A stretch of 64,000 bases of DNA from Bradyrhizobium sp. CCGB01 (GTDB lineage: Bacteria > Pseudomonadota > Alphaproteobacteria > Rhizobiales > Xanthobacteraceae): the NCBI RefSeq assembly GCF_024199795.1, contig NZ_JANADK010000001.1, positions 4,464,001-4,528,000 on the forward strand, in the 5' to 3' direction. Shown here in pieces: positions 1-11,396 of this stretch. The translations under genes were made by a program, and so were the position numbers. Under the pieces are notes generated by a model. It was not told where the DNA came from and did no database searches. It saw only the letters and a program-made list of their open reading frames with translations. How positions within the stretch are numbered: position 1 is the stretch's first letter; the number at the start of each line of letters is the position of its first letter.

Positions 1-153
1 TCGATTCGTTCCGGCCTGATTTCAGCGGAGGGCAAGATCATCAAGCTGGGACGGCAGACCAGCTACACCGAGGGGTTCGTGCGCGACGGCAAGGGCGCGC
101 TCGCAGTCCATGCAACTGCAACCTTTTCAATGATCGGCAATAACTTAACGTGA
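1..153 (+). CDS. PaaI-family acyl-CoA thioesterase, C-terminal end (5' truncated by window)
   Basis: The open frame enters from the left edge in frame 1 and ends at a TGA at 151-153, giving about 50 residues. The stretch GRQTSYTEGFVRDGKGALAV followed by HATATFSMIG is the last two beta strands of a hotdog-fold thioesterase of the PaaI/YbgC type, which hydrolyses acyl-CoA thioesters in the cytoplasm. The catalytic part of the fold lies outside the window, so the substrate cannot be inferred. It is followed after 64 bp by a TetR gene on the same strand, which may regulate it or be unrelated. Confidence 0.75.
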   Translation, partial: SIRSGLISAEGKIIKLGRQTSYTEGFVRDGKGALAVHATATFSMIGNNLT

Positions 154-161
154 ATTAATAC

Positions 162-171
162 ACCGTCCGGT
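162..171. promoter_or_regulatory. Possible small inverted repeat upstream of TetR gene
   Basis: ACCGTCCGGT (4-2-4 inverted repeat) lies 47 bp before the TetR start codon, where an autoregulatory operator would be expected. It is short, and the match to a TetR site is inferred from position only. Confidence 0.25.
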
Positions 172-217
172 CCATTTCTGTGTTATGAGATGATCTCCGA
201 CATTCAATGGGACCCGT

Positions 218-838
218 ATGCGCTATTCCCGGGAACACAAGCAGGAAACCCACGACCGCATCGTGAAGAAAGCCTCGGTGCGGCTGCGCGAAAAGGGTGC
301 CCACGGCATCGGCGTCGCCGACCTCATGAAGGAGGCGGGCCTGACCCATGGCGGCTTCTATGCGCATTTCGACTCGCGCGAGGCGCTGGTGATCGAGGCC
401 TTCGCCTACGCCATGGACCGCTCGATGGAGCATTGGCGCAAGCAATCGGATCAGGTCGCGCCCGAGAAGCAGCTTGGCCAGATCGTCGAGACCTATCTCT
501 CGGCGCTGCACCGGGACAATCCCGGCCATGGCTGCTCGATCCCCGCGCTGGGCGCCGAGATCGCCCGCGAGAGCCCGAAGACGCGCAAGGCGTTCGCCGG
601 CAAGCTCGACGAGATGGTCGAGATGATGGCGGACTTTATCCCCGACGTGCCGCGCAAGGCCGCGCGCAAGCAGGCGATTGCGACGTTGGCCACGATGGCC
701 GGTACCATGCTGCTGGCCCGCATTGCCGGCTCGAGCGAACTGTCGGACGAGGTGCTGAAGGCGGGCAAGGACAGCGCACTCGACGGCACCAAACGTGAGC
801 CGAAGGTGGCAGCGGCGAAGAAGGCGAAGCAGAGCTAG
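218..838 (+). CDS. TetR/AcrR family transcriptional regulator
   Basis: This 206-residue protein has an N-terminal TetR DNA-binding domain (about residues 8-55): a helix starting ETHDRIVKKA, then the helix-turn-helix GIGVADLMKEAGLTHGGFYA and the family hallmark FYAHFDSREAL. The C-terminal ligand domain (about 75-195) resembles the LmrA/YxaF-type group and ends in a Lys-rich tail (AAAKKAKQS). Such proteins repress a nearby gene until a small hydrophobic ligand binds. The ATG at 218 places the domain at the usual distance from the N terminus. The target is not evident; the upstream thioesterase is one candidate. Confidence 0.92.
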   Translation: MRYSREHKQETHDRIVKKASVRLREKGAHGIGVADLMKEAGLTHGGFYAHFDSREALVIEAFAYAMDRSMEHWRKQSDQVAPEKQLGQIVETYLSALHRDNPGHGCSIPALGAEIARESPKTRKAFAGKLDEMVEMMADFIPDVPRKAARKQAIATLATMAGTMLLARIAGSSELSDEVLKAGKDSALDGTKREPKVAAAKKAKQS

Positions 839-852
839 ATGCCGTTGAATGC

Positions 853-940
853 GTAGGGTGGATTAGCGAAGCGTAATCCACCTCGCTGGTTTCCGTGCAA
901 GCAGAAGCGGTGGGTTACGCCTTCGGCTAACCCACCCTAC
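853..940. repeat. Palindromic intergenic repeat (gtagggtgg family)
   Basis: The left arm starts gtagggtggattagcgaagc and the right arm ends gctaacccaccctac, forming an imperfect stem about 88 bp long. It lies between the convergent TetR and LysR genes, and its right arm provides the TAG stop of the LysR gene (937-939). A relative sits at 40920-41006. Such repeats are common in Bradyrhizobium intergenic spaces. Confidence 0.8.
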
Positions 941-1851
941 GAAGTCCGCCCCGCAAACAACGCCCGCTCGCGCTCGACAATCTCCGAGATGTAATCCGCG
1001 ACAGCCCTGATCCGCGCGAGGTCTTTGCTGTCTGCGTGCATCAGCATCCAGAATGTCCGCGTGATCGAGATTTCCTCGGGCAGCACCGCCACGAGCTGCG
1101 GATAATCGCTCGCCATGAAATGCGGCAGCACGGCGATGCCGAAGCCCGCGAGCGTGGCGTTGAGCTGCGCGATCAGATTGGCGCTGCGCAGGCGCGCAGA
1201 GATCCGCGGCGACACCTGCGGCAGATAGTCGAGCTCCGGCGTGAACAGCAGTTCCTCGATATAGCCGACGAAGCGATGCTGCGGCAGCACCTCGCGCGAC
1301 GTGATCTCGGGGAAACGTTCGAGATAGGCCGGCGCCGCATAAAGCCCGAGCCGATAGTCGAGCAGCTTGCGCCCGACGATGCGGCCTTCCTTCGGCATGG
1401 TCAGGCTGATGGCGATATCGGCCTCGCGCTTGGAGAGGCTGAACAGCCGCGCGGTGGCCACAAGTTGCAGGTCGAGATCCGGGTAGCGGTCGGCGAACGG
1501 CGCCAGCCGCGGCGCCAGGAAGGCGGTGCCGAACCCGTCGGGCGCACCGATCCGGACCGTGCCGGTCAGCCGTGCCACGGAGCCGCCGACCTGCTCCTGG
1601 TTGGCGACGATGGTCGATTCCATCGTTTCGGCGCTGTCGGCGACGCGCTGGCCGGCCTCCGTGAGGAGATAGCCGGTCTTGCGCCGGTCAAACAGCTTGG
1701 CCGAAAGGTGCTTCTCCAGCCGGTCCACGCGGCGGATCACCGTGGCATGGTCGACCCCGAGCTGTTTTGCCGCAGCCGACACCGAGCCGCCCCGAACGAT
1801 GGCCAGCACGAAGCGGAAGTCGTCCCAATCGATGTGACCTTGATCCAGCAT
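937..1851 (-). CDS. LysR family transcriptional regulator
   Basis: With the start at 1851 (MLDQGHIDWDDFRF) the protein has 304 residues, normal for LysR. The winged helix-turn-helix covers about residues 8-67 (GSVSAAAKQLGVDHATVIRR, then LFDRRKTGYLLTEAG), followed by a substrate-binding domain beginning GTVRIGAPDGFG. The N terminus (IDWDDFRFVLAI) resembles the subgroup that often lies next to mmsA. An in-frame ATG at 1950 would add 33 residues but would nearly abut mmsA, so I prefer 1851. It is divergent from mmsA and is the obvious candidate regulator of the valine operon. The TAG stop lies inside a palindromic repeat. Confidence 0.9.
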   Translation of the reverse strand: MLDQGHIDWDDFRFVLAIVRGGSVSAAAKQLGVDHATVIRRVDRLEKHLSAKLFDRRKTGYLLTEAGQRVADSAETMESTIVANQEQVGGSVARLTGTVRIGAPDGFGTAFLAPRLAPFADRYPDLDLQLVATARLFSLSKREADIAISLTMPKEGRIVGRKLLDYRLGLYAAPAYLERFPEITSREVLPQHRFVGYIEELLFTPELDYLPQVSPRISARLRSANLIAQLNATLAGFGIAVLPHFMASDYPQLVAVLPEEISITRTFWMLMHADSKDLARIRAVADYISEIVERERALFAGRTS

Positions 1852-1953
1852 TTTCGCACATCTATGGTGCATTATCTCAGACTTGAATCCCAATAAATGC
1901 AGGTCGATAGGATTTGTCAAAGCGTTCAAGCTCGGCCTCAAGGAGATCATTCC

Positions 1954-3450
<1,497 letters not shown>

Positions 3451-3472
3451 TCCTCTCAGGAGCGAGGCCGGG

Positions 3473-4618
3473 ATGCAATTCGCTCTGAACGAGGATCAGG
3501 TCGCGGTTCGCGACATGGCGTTGGCGTTTGCGGCGGAAAAGATCGCGCCGCACGCGTTGCGCTGGGACGAGGAAAAGCATTTCCCCGTCGACGTGATGCG
3601 CGAAGCCGCGACGCTCGGCATGGGCGGCATCTACATCCGCGAGGATGTCGGCGGCTCCGCCATGACGCGGTTCGACGCGGCGCTGATCTTCGAAGCGCTG
3701 GCGACGGGCTGCCCGACGACTTCGGCCTTCATCTCCATCCACAACATGGCGAGCTGGATGATCGATGCCTATGGCAGCGACACCCAGCGCCACACATGGC
3801 TGCCAAAGCTCTGCATCATGGAGCTGATCGCGAGCTACTGCCTGACCGAGCCGGGTGCCGGCTCCGACGCGGCAGCCCTGCGCACCCGCGCCGTGCGCGA
3901 CGGCGATCATTACGTGCTCAACGGCCAGAAGCAGTTCATCTCGGGCGCCGGCGGCACCGACCTTCTGGTCGCGATGGTGCGCACCGGCGGCGATGGCCCG
4001 GGCGGCATTTCGACCCTCGTCATCGATGGCAAGACGCCGGGCGTGTCGTTCGGCGCCAATGAACGCAAGATGGGCTGGAACGCGCAGCCAACCCGCGCCG
4101 TGATCTTCGAGAACGCCCGCGTGCCGGTCGCCAACCGCCTCGGCGAGGAGGGCGTCGGCTTCAAGATCGCGATGGCCGGCCTCGACGGCGGCCGTCTCAA
4201 CATCACGGCGTGCTCGCTCGGCGGCGCACAGACGGCGCTCGACAAGGCGCGTTCCTACATGAAGGAACGCAAGGCGTTTGGAAAACGTCTCGACGAATTC
4301 CAGGCGCTGCAATTCCGCCTGGCCGACATGGCGATCGAGCTGGAGGCCGCGCGCACCTTCCTGTGGCGTGCCGCCGCCGCGCTGGACCGCAAGGATCCTG
4401 ACGCCACCATGCTGTGCGCGATGGCAAAACGCTTCGGCACCGATGTCGGTTTCGAGGTCGCCAACCACGCGCTGCAGCTTCATGGCGGCTACGGTTACCT
4501 CAGTGAATACGGCATCGAGAAGATCGTGCGCGACCTGCGCGTGCACCAGATCCTCGAAGGCACCAATGAAATCATGCGGCTCATCGTGGCGCGCAAACTG
4601 ATCGAGGGCGCGCGATGA
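3473..4618 (+). CDS. Acyl-CoA dehydrogenase, probably isobutyryl-CoA dehydrogenase
   Basis: This 381-residue flavoprotein has the full acyl-CoA dehydrogenase architecture: N-terminal helices, a beta domain with YCLTEPGAGSDAAALRT and NGQKQFISGAG, then the C-terminal helical domain with HGGYGYLSEYGIEKIVRD. The catalytic glutamate is in ILEGTNEIMR near residue 367. FAD-dependent alpha,beta-desaturation of isobutyryl-CoA to methacrylyl-CoA is inferred from its place between mmsA and the 3-hydroxyisobutyryl-CoA hydrolase. Electrons would pass to electron-transfer flavoprotein. It starts 22 bp after mmsA and overlaps the next gene by 4 bp (ATGA), indicating translational coupling. Confidence 0.93.
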   Translation: MQFALNEDQVAVRDMALAFAAEKIAPHALRWDEEKHFPVDVMREAATLGMGGIYIREDVGGSAMTRFDAALIFEALATGCPTTSAFISIHNMASWMIDAYGSDTQRHTWLPKLCIMELIASYCLTEPGAGSDAAALRTRAVRDGDHYVLNGQKQFISGAGGTDLLVAMVRTGGDGPGGISTLVIDGKTPGVSFGANERKMGWNAQPTRAVIFENARVPVANRLGEEGVGFKIAMAGLDGGRLNITACSLGGAQTALDKARSYMKERKAFGKRLDEFQALQFRLADMAIELEAARTFLWRAAAALDRKDPDATMLCAMAKRFGTDVGFEVANHALQLHGGYGYLSEYGIEKIVRDLRVHQILEGTNEIMRLIVARKLIEGAR

Positions 4619-5682
4619 GTTCAGTGGAAGAGGGCGATCTCATCGTCCGCCGCGAGGGCGCGGCGGGCGTAATCCGCCTCAACCGTCCCAAGGCGATCAA
4701 TGCCATGACGCTGGAGATGTCCATCGGCATAGACGCGGCGCTCGATAAGTTCGAGAGCGATCCGGAAGTGGCCGTCATCATCCTGGAAGGCTCCGGCGAA
4801 CGCGGGCTTTGCGCTGGCGGCGATATCCGCGGCCTCTGGGAGAGCTCGCGCGAAGGCGGTGATCTCGGCGCGCGGTTCTGGCGCCAGGAATACATCATGA
4901 ATGCGCGGATCGCGAAGTACCCGAAGCCGTACGTCGCATTCATGGATGGTCTCGTGATGGGGGGCGGCGTAGGGCTATCAGGCCACGCAAGCCATCGTGT
5001 CGTGACGGATCGAACCAAGCTCGCGATGCCCGAGGTCGGGCTGGGCTTTTTCCCTGACGTTGGCGGCACCTGGCTGCTATCGCGCTCGCCCGGCGAGATC
5101 GGCACTTACTTTGGCCTGACCGGCCAGACCATGAACGGCCCCGATGCGATCCACGCGAAATTCGCGGACGCCGTGGTGCCGGCGGCCAAATGGCCCGAGC
5201 TGCGCGAGGCGCTGACCAAGGTTCGTCCCGACGTGACTGCGGCCGAGGTCACCAAGCTCGTCAACGGCTATGCGACGGGCGAGACCGCGGGGCCCGTCGC
5301 CGCAAATGAGCCTGCTATCGACGCATTGTTCGGCTTCGACCGCATGGAGGATATCGTCGCCGCGCTCAAGCGCGACGGCTCCGAATTCGCGCTGGCCACG
5401 CTGAAGACACTCAACGAAAAATCTCCGCGCGGCATGGTGGTGACGCTGAAGCTGTTGCGGCTGGCGCGCACGGCGTCGAGCCTGGAAGAGTGTCTGGTGT
5501 GCGAATATCGCGCCGCGCGGGAAGTCTTCCGCAGCGACGATTTCCGCGAGGGCGTCCGCGCGGCCGTGATCGACAAGGACCGCAATCCGACCTGGTCGCC
5601 GCCACGCATCGAGGATGTCACGCCGGAGATGCTTGCGCCGTATCTCGCCGGGATCGGTACTGATGAGCTGAAGTTCAACTAA
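4615..5682 (+). CDS. Enoyl-CoA hydratase/isomerase family: 3-hydroxyisobutyryl-CoA hydrolase
   Basis: This 355-residue crotonase-fold protein is longer than true enoyl-CoA hydratases and fits the HIBCH group, which hydrolyses 3-hydroxyisobutyryl-CoA in valine breakdown. GSGERGLCAGGDIRGL forms the CoA loop and oxyanion hole, GLVMGGGVGLSGHASHRVVT the second glycine segment, and MPEVGLGFFPDVGGTWLL carries the catalytic Glu and Asp expected of HIBCH. The C-terminal region (about 255-350) with CEYRAAREVFRSDDFREGVR matches the family extension. The ATG overlaps the dehydrogenase stop, and mmsB follows 24 bp downstream. Confidence 0.93.
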   Translation: MSSVEEGDLIVRREGAAGVIRLNRPKAINAMTLEMSIGIDAALDKFESDPEVAVIILEGSGERGLCAGGDIRGLWESSREGGDLGARFWRQEYIMNARIAKYPKPYVAFMDGLVMGGGVGLSGHASHRVVTDRTKLAMPEVGLGFFPDVGGTWLLSRSPGEIGTYFGLTGQTMNGPDAIHAKFADAVVPAAKWPELREALTKVRPDVTAAEVTKLVNGYATGETAGPVAANEPAIDALFGFDRMEDIVAALKRDGSEFALATLKTLNEKSPRGMVVTLKLLRLARTASSLEECLVCEYRAAREVFRSDDFREGVRAAVIDKDRNPTWSPPRIEDVTPEMLAPYLAGIGTDELKFN

Positions 5683-5706
5683 CAACGCCAAGCGGAGGAA
5701 ACGAAG

Positions 5707-6594
5707 ATGGCCACGATCGCATTCATCGGTCTCGGCAACATGGGCGGCCCGATGGCCGCCAACCTGGTCAAGGCCGGCCACAAGGTCGTCGCCTTCGACC
5801 TCGTCGAAGCCTCGCGCGCGCAAGCCAAGGCGGACGGCGCCGGCATTGCCGACAGTGCGCCCGCCGCGGTGAAGGGCGCCGATGTCGTCGTCACCATGCT
5901 CCCCGCAGGCAAGCATGTGCTGGGCGTCTGGAGCGAGGTCGTTCCCGCCATGAGCAAGGGCGCGCTGATCATCGACTCCTCCACCATCGACGTCGAGAGC
6001 GCGCGGCAGGCCCACGCGCTCGCAGCCAAGAACGGCATTCTCTCGGTTGACGCGCCGGTCTCCGGTGGCACCGGCGGCGCCAAGGGCGCGACGCTCACCT
6101 TCATGTGCGGCGGCGAGGAGAACGCGTTCGCGGCGGCCAAGCCCGTGCTGGAGAAGATGGGCAAGAAGATCGTCCATTGCGGCGGCGCCGGCGCGGGGCA
6201 GGCGGCAAAGATCTGCAACAACATGATCCTCGGCATCTCCATGATCGCGGTGAGCGAGGCGTTTGCGCTCGGCGAGAAGCTCGGCCTCTCGCACCAGGCG
6301 CTGTTCGACGTCGCCTCGACCTCATCGGGCCAGTGCTGGTCGCTGACGACCTATTGCCCGGTTCCGGGCCCGGTGCCGACCTCGCCGGCCAACAACGACT
6401 ACAAGCCGGGTTTTGCCTCGGCGCTGATGGTGAAAGATCTGACCCTGGCGCAGGACGCTGCCAAGGCCGCTGGCGCGGCGACGCCGCTCGGCAAGCATGC
6501 GCAGGAGATCTATCAGTCTTTCGACGCAGCCGGGCAGGGCGGGGTGGATTTTTCCGGAATTATCAAGCACGTTCGCGGCCTCGCTGGAAAATAG
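5707..6594 (+). CDS. mmsB: 3-hydroxyisobutyrate dehydrogenase
   Basis: This 295-residue beta-hydroxyacid dehydrogenase oxidises 3-hydroxyisobutyrate to methylmalonate semialdehyde with NAD. The Rossmann motif FIGLGNMGGPMAANL starts at residue 5, the substrate loop is DAPVSGGTGGAKGA near 119, and the catalytic lysine lies in GAGQAAKICNN near 170. A GGAGG-like ribosome site (gcggaggaaacgaag) precedes the ATG. It completes a valine-degradation operon (mmsA, acyl-CoA dehydrogenase, hydrolase, mmsB). A palindromic repeat follows 10 bp after the stop and may end the transcript. Confidence 0.95.
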   Translation: MATIAFIGLGNMGGPMAANLVKAGHKVVAFDLVEASRAQAKADGAGIADSAPAAVKGADVVVTMLPAGKHVLGVWSEVVPAMSKGALIIDSSTIDVESARQAHALAAKNGILSVDAPVSGGTGGAKGATLTFMCGGEENAFAAAKPVLEKMGKKIVHCGGAGAGQAAKICNNMILGISMIAVSEAFALGEKLGLSHQALFDVASTSSGQCWSLTTYCPVPGPVPTSPANNDYKPGFASALMVKDLTLAQDAAKAAGAATPLGKHAQEIYQSFDAAGQGGVDFSGIIKHVRGLAGK

Positions 6595-6603
6595 CGAGGC
6601 TTC

Positions 6604-6693
6604 GTAGCCCGGATGGAGCGAAGCGAAATCCGGGACAGCTTCGTCGAAGGGCGTAGCCGGCTCGGATTGCGCTTCGCTCCATCCGGGCTACGC
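6604..6693. repeat. Palindromic intergenic repeat (gtagcccggatgg family)
   Basis: The arms gtagcccggatggagcgaag and cttcgctccatccgggctac form a near-perfect long stem with a GC-rich centre. It sits between mmsB and the acyl-CoA ligase gene. The same family occurs at 54495-54570. Confidence 0.85.
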
Positions 6694-6721
6694 TCGAAGG
6701 TCAATTCGACGGGCTCTGACC

Positions 6722-8440
<1,719 letters not shown>

Positions 8441-8920
8441 GTGAACGAAGTCTGGAAGAAGCCGCCGATTTCCCTGGAAGCCTATCAGGCCATGGTCGGC
8501 AAGGAGATCGGCGTGTCGTCGTGGCACCTGGTCGATCAGCCCCGCATCGACACCTATGCCGACGTGATCGAGGATCACCAGTTCATCCATGTCGATCCCG
8601 AGCGCGCCAAGAAAGAGACCGCGTTCGGCACCACCATCGCGCACGGCTTTCTCACGATGTCGCTGCTGTCGATCATGTCCTACGAGGTGATGCCGGTGAT
8701 CGCAGGCACCACGATGGGCGTCAATTACGGTTTCGACAAGCTGCGCTTCATCTCGCCGGTGCGCTCGGGAAAACGCGTTCGCGGCCGTTTCGTGCTGGCG
8801 GAAGCCAAGCTGCGCAAGCCCAACGAATTGCAGTCCCGCACCAACGTCACCGTGGAGATCGAAGGCGAGGACAAGCCCGCGCTGGTCGCGGAGTGGCTGG
8901 GCCTGATCTATTTCGCCTGA
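8441..8920 (+). CDS. MaoC family (R)-specific enoyl-CoA hydratase
   Basis: This 159-residue single-hotdog protein would hydrate trans-2-enoyl-CoA to the (R)-3-hydroxyacyl-CoA. The hydratase motif is visible: ADVIEDHQFIHVDPERA with the catalytic Asp and His, followed by TIAHGFLTMSLLS. The GTG start at 8441 directly follows the TAA of the synthetase gene, so the two are translationally coupled. With the upstream ligase and downstream SDR it makes a plausible activation-hydration-dehydrogenation set. Confidence 0.93.
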   Translation: MNEVWKKPPISLEAYQAMVGKEIGVSSWHLVDQPRIDTYADVIEDHQFIHVDPERAKKETAFGTTIAHGFLTMSLLSIMSYEVMPVIAGTTMGVNYGFDKLRFISPVRSGKRVRGRFVLAEAKLRKPNELQSRTNVTVEIEGEDKPALVAEWLGLIYFA

Positions 8921-8929
8921 ACAGGGCCG

Positions 8930-9131
8930 TCATGGCCGGGCTTGACCCGGCCGTTCAGCACTGCTCAAAAGCTGTCCAAATCTCGCGCGGAGCCTTCTCA
9001 CCCTCTCCCCCTGTGGGAGAGGGTGGCTTCGCGGAGCGAAGCCGGGTGAGGGGTCTCTCTCCGCGGACTCGCTCGCAGAGACAACCCCTCATCCGGCGCT
9101 TCGCGCCACCTTCTCCCACAATGGGAGCAGG
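8930..9131. repeat. Intergenic palindromic repeats between MaoC and SDR genes
   Basis: A short stem at about 8930-8955 (gtcatggccgggcttgaccc) is followed by a longer element beginning caccctctccccctgtggga and ending cttctcccacaatgggag. Both are the mobile-looking palindromes typical of Bradyrhizobium spacers. They fill the 234-bp gap, and no gene is seen there. Confidence 0.7.
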
Positions 9132-9154
9132 AAGAAGAAGCAGGAATTTCACTC

Positions 9155-10072
9155 ATGGCAATCAGGTTCGACGGACGCGTCGCCATCGTCACCGGCGCGG
9201 GTAATGGCCTCGGACGCGCGCATGCGCTGGGGCTGGCCAGCCGCGGCGCAAAAGTCGTCGTCAACGATTTCGGAGGCGCGCGTGACGGCAGCGGCGGCTC
9301 GCTGTCGCCGGCCGAAGCCGTGGTCGAGGAGATCCGCAAGGCCGGTGGCACCGCGATGGCCGACGGCGCCGACGTCTCCAATTTCGAACAGGTCACCGCC
9401 ATGGTCGCGCGCGCCACCAAGGAATGGGGCAGCGTCGATCTGATGTGCGCCAATGCCGGCATTTTGCGCGACAAGTCGTTCGGCAAGATGGAAGCGGCCG
9501 ATTTCCAGAAGGTGCTCGACGTGCACCTCGTCGGCACCTTCTATTGCTGCAAGGCGGCCTGGGCCGGCATGCGCGATCGCAATTACGGTCGCATCGTGCT
9601 GACCACGTCGTCCTCCGGCCTCTACGGCAATTTCGGCCAGGCCAATTACGGCGCGGCGAAATCCGGCATGGTCGGTCTGATGAACGTGCTGGCCGAGGAG
9701 GGCCGCAAGAACAACATCCGCGTCAACATCATCTCGCCGACGGCGGCGACCCGCATGACCGAAGAGCTGCTGCCGCCGCAGGCGCTGCAGCTGATGAAGC
9801 CGAACGCGATCACGCCCGCGGTCGAGTACATGCTGAGCGAGGACGCGCCGACCCGCACCATCATGGGCGCCGGTGCAGGATCGTTTGCCGTGATCAAGAT
9901 CCTGGAGAGCGAAGGCATCAACCTGCCGGAAGCTGAGTGGACGCCGGACGCGGTTGCTGCACATTTCGAAGAGATCAGCGACATGTCGAAGGCCAAGGCG
10001 CTGCAAGGCGCGTTCGAGCAGACGCAGAAATACGTGGCCCAGGCCGCGGCACGGGCGGGGATCAAGCTCTGA
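9155..10072 (+). CDS. SDR family 3-hydroxyacyl-CoA dehydrogenase-like oxidoreductase
   Basis: This 305-residue classical short-chain dehydrogenase resembles the dehydrogenase module of peroxisomal multifunctional enzyme 2. It has VAIVTGAGNGLGRAHALGLA (cofactor motif), the acidic NDFGGARDGSG loop, CANAGILRD, the catalytic SSSGLYGNFGQANYGAAKSG (Ser, Tyr, Lys), then INIISPTAATRM-like residues. NAD-dependent oxidation of (R)-3-hydroxyacyl-CoA is likely, which fits the MaoC hydratase upstream. Its stop overlaps the presumed start of the following flavoprotein gene. Confidence 0.93.
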   Translation: MAIRFDGRVAIVTGAGNGLGRAHALGLASRGAKVVVNDFGGARDGSGGSLSPAEAVVEEIRKAGGTAMADGADVSNFEQVTAMVARATKEWGSVDLMCANAGILRDKSFGKMEAADFQKVLDVHLVGTFYCCKAAWAGMRDRNYGRIVLTTSSSGLYGNFGQANYGAAKSGMVGLMNVLAEEGRKNNIRVNIISPTAATRMTEELLPPQALQLMKPNAITPAVEYMLSEDAPTRTIMGAGAGSFAVIKILESEGINLPEAEWTPDAVAAHFEEISDMSKAKALQGAFEQTQKYVAQAAARAGIKL

Positions 10073-11286
10073 CAGCCGTCGCCGTCATCGGCGCCGGTCC
10101 CGCCGGGCTGATGGCGGCGGAGGTGCTGGCGCAGGGCGGTGCCCGCGTCACCGTGTATGACGCCATGCCGTCCGCGGGCCGAAAGTTCCTGATGGCCGGC
10201 CGCGGCGGTCTCAACCTCACCCACAGCGAGCCGCTGCCGCAATTCATGGCGCGCTATCGCGAGGCGGCACCGAAGCTGCAGGCGGCGATCGAGGCCTTTT
10301 CGCCGGACGGCTTGCGGGCCTGGAGCGAGGCCCTTGGCGAGCCGACCTTCGTCGGCACCAGCGGGCGGGTGTTTCCAAAGGCATTCAAGGCCTCGCCCTT
10401 GTTGCGCGCCTGGCTGCGCCGGCTCGATGCCGCCGGGGTGCGCTTTGCCTTCCGTCATCGCTGGACCGGCTGGGACGGCGAGGGGCGGCTTCAGTTTCAA
10501 ACGCCAGATGGCGCGCGGGCCATCGCGGCCGGCGCGACGGTGCTCGCACTTGGCGGCGCAAGCTGGCCGCGGCTCGGCTCGGATGGCGCGTGGGTCGATT
10601 ATCTCGCCGCAAGGGGCGTTGCCATCTCAAAGCTCCGGCCGGCCAATTCCGGCTTCACGGTCGCATGGTCCGATGTGTTACGCGATCGGTTCGAGGGCCA
10701 GCCGCTCAAGGGCGTGGCGCTGACGGTCGGCGCGCACACGGTGCGCGGCGAGGCGATGATTACCCGAAGCGGCATCGAAGGCGGCGCGATCTATGCGCTG
10801 TCGGCGGAGCTGCGCGAGGCGGTGCTGGGGATCGGGCAGGCGCGACTTTCGATCGCGTTGCGGCCCGACCTCGATGCCGCCGCGCTGACCACGCGCCTGT
10901 CGGGCACGCGCGGCAAGCAATCGCTGGCGAATTTTCTGCGCAAGGCGGCGCAATTGTCGCCGGTCGGCATCGGCCTGATGCAGGAAGCGGCCATTGCATC
11001 CGGCCGCACGCTGGCGGCGCTTTCGCCGGCAGAGCTCGCCCAGCTGGTGAACGCCATTCCGGTTCAGCTCACCGGCGTCGCCCCGATCGATCGCGCCATC
11101 TCGACCGCGGGCGGGATTGCCTTCGATGAGCTCGACGCCGACTTCATGATCCGCAAGCTGCCCGGCGTGTTCGCCGCGGGCGAGATGCTGGACTGGGAAG
11201 CGCCGACCGGCGGCTATCTGCTGCAGGCGTCGTTTGCGACGGGGACTGCCGCGGGTCGGGGTGTGGTGAAGTGGCTCAACCGCTAA
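10069..11286 (+). CDS. HI0933/BaiN-type NAD(P)/FAD-dependent flavoprotein
   Basis: The protein begins with an FAD-binding Rossmann motif (VAVIGAGPAGLMAAEVLA), continues with AGRKFLMAGRGGLNLTHSE, the hallmark of the HI0933-like family (the TIGR03862 group), and ends with FAAGEMLDWEAPTGGYLLQA. Enzymatic function is unknown. The start is unusual: the Rossmann strand begins right at the SDR stop, and the only codon just before it is a CTG at 10069 overlapping the TGA (CTGA). The next upstream in-frame start is a GTG at 9937, which would add 44 residues with no family resemblance, entirely inside the SDR gene. The gene is certain; its start is not. Confidence 0.85.
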   Translation: MTAVAVIGAGPAGLMAAEVLAQGGARVTVYDAMPSAGRKFLMAGRGGLNLTHSEPLPQFMARYREAAPKLQAAIEAFSPDGLRAWSEALGEPTFVGTSGRVFPKAFKASPLLRAWLRRLDAAGVRFAFRHRWTGWDGEGRLQFQTPDGARAIAAGATVLALGGASWPRLGSDGAWVDYLAARGVAISKLRPANSGFTVAWSDVLRDRFEGQPLKGVALTVGAHTVRGEAMITRSGIEGGAIYALSAELREAVLGIGQARLSIALRPDLDAAALTTRLSGTRGKQSLANFLRKAAQLSPVGIGLMQEAAIASGRTLAALSPAELAQLVNAIPVQLTGVAPIDRAISTAGGIAFDELDADFMIRKLPGVFAAGEMLDWEAPTGGYLLQASFATGTAAGRGVVKWLNR

Positions 11287-11290
11287 ACAC

Positions 11291-11377
11291 CGTCATTGCG
11301 AGCGCAGCGAAGCAATCCAAGATCCCTCCGCGGAGATAGTCTGGATTGCTTCGTCGCTTTGCTCCTCGCAATGACGG
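11291..11377. repeat. Palindromic repeat (cgtcattgcgag family)
   Basis: The left arm is cgtcattgcgagcgcagcga and the right arm ends tcctcgcaatgacgg, with a central ctccgcggagat. It lies between convergent genes. Close copies occur at 61927-62006 and 63806-63892. Confidence 0.85.
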
Positions 11378-11396
11378 CTGTGGGAGCACCGCGCCC

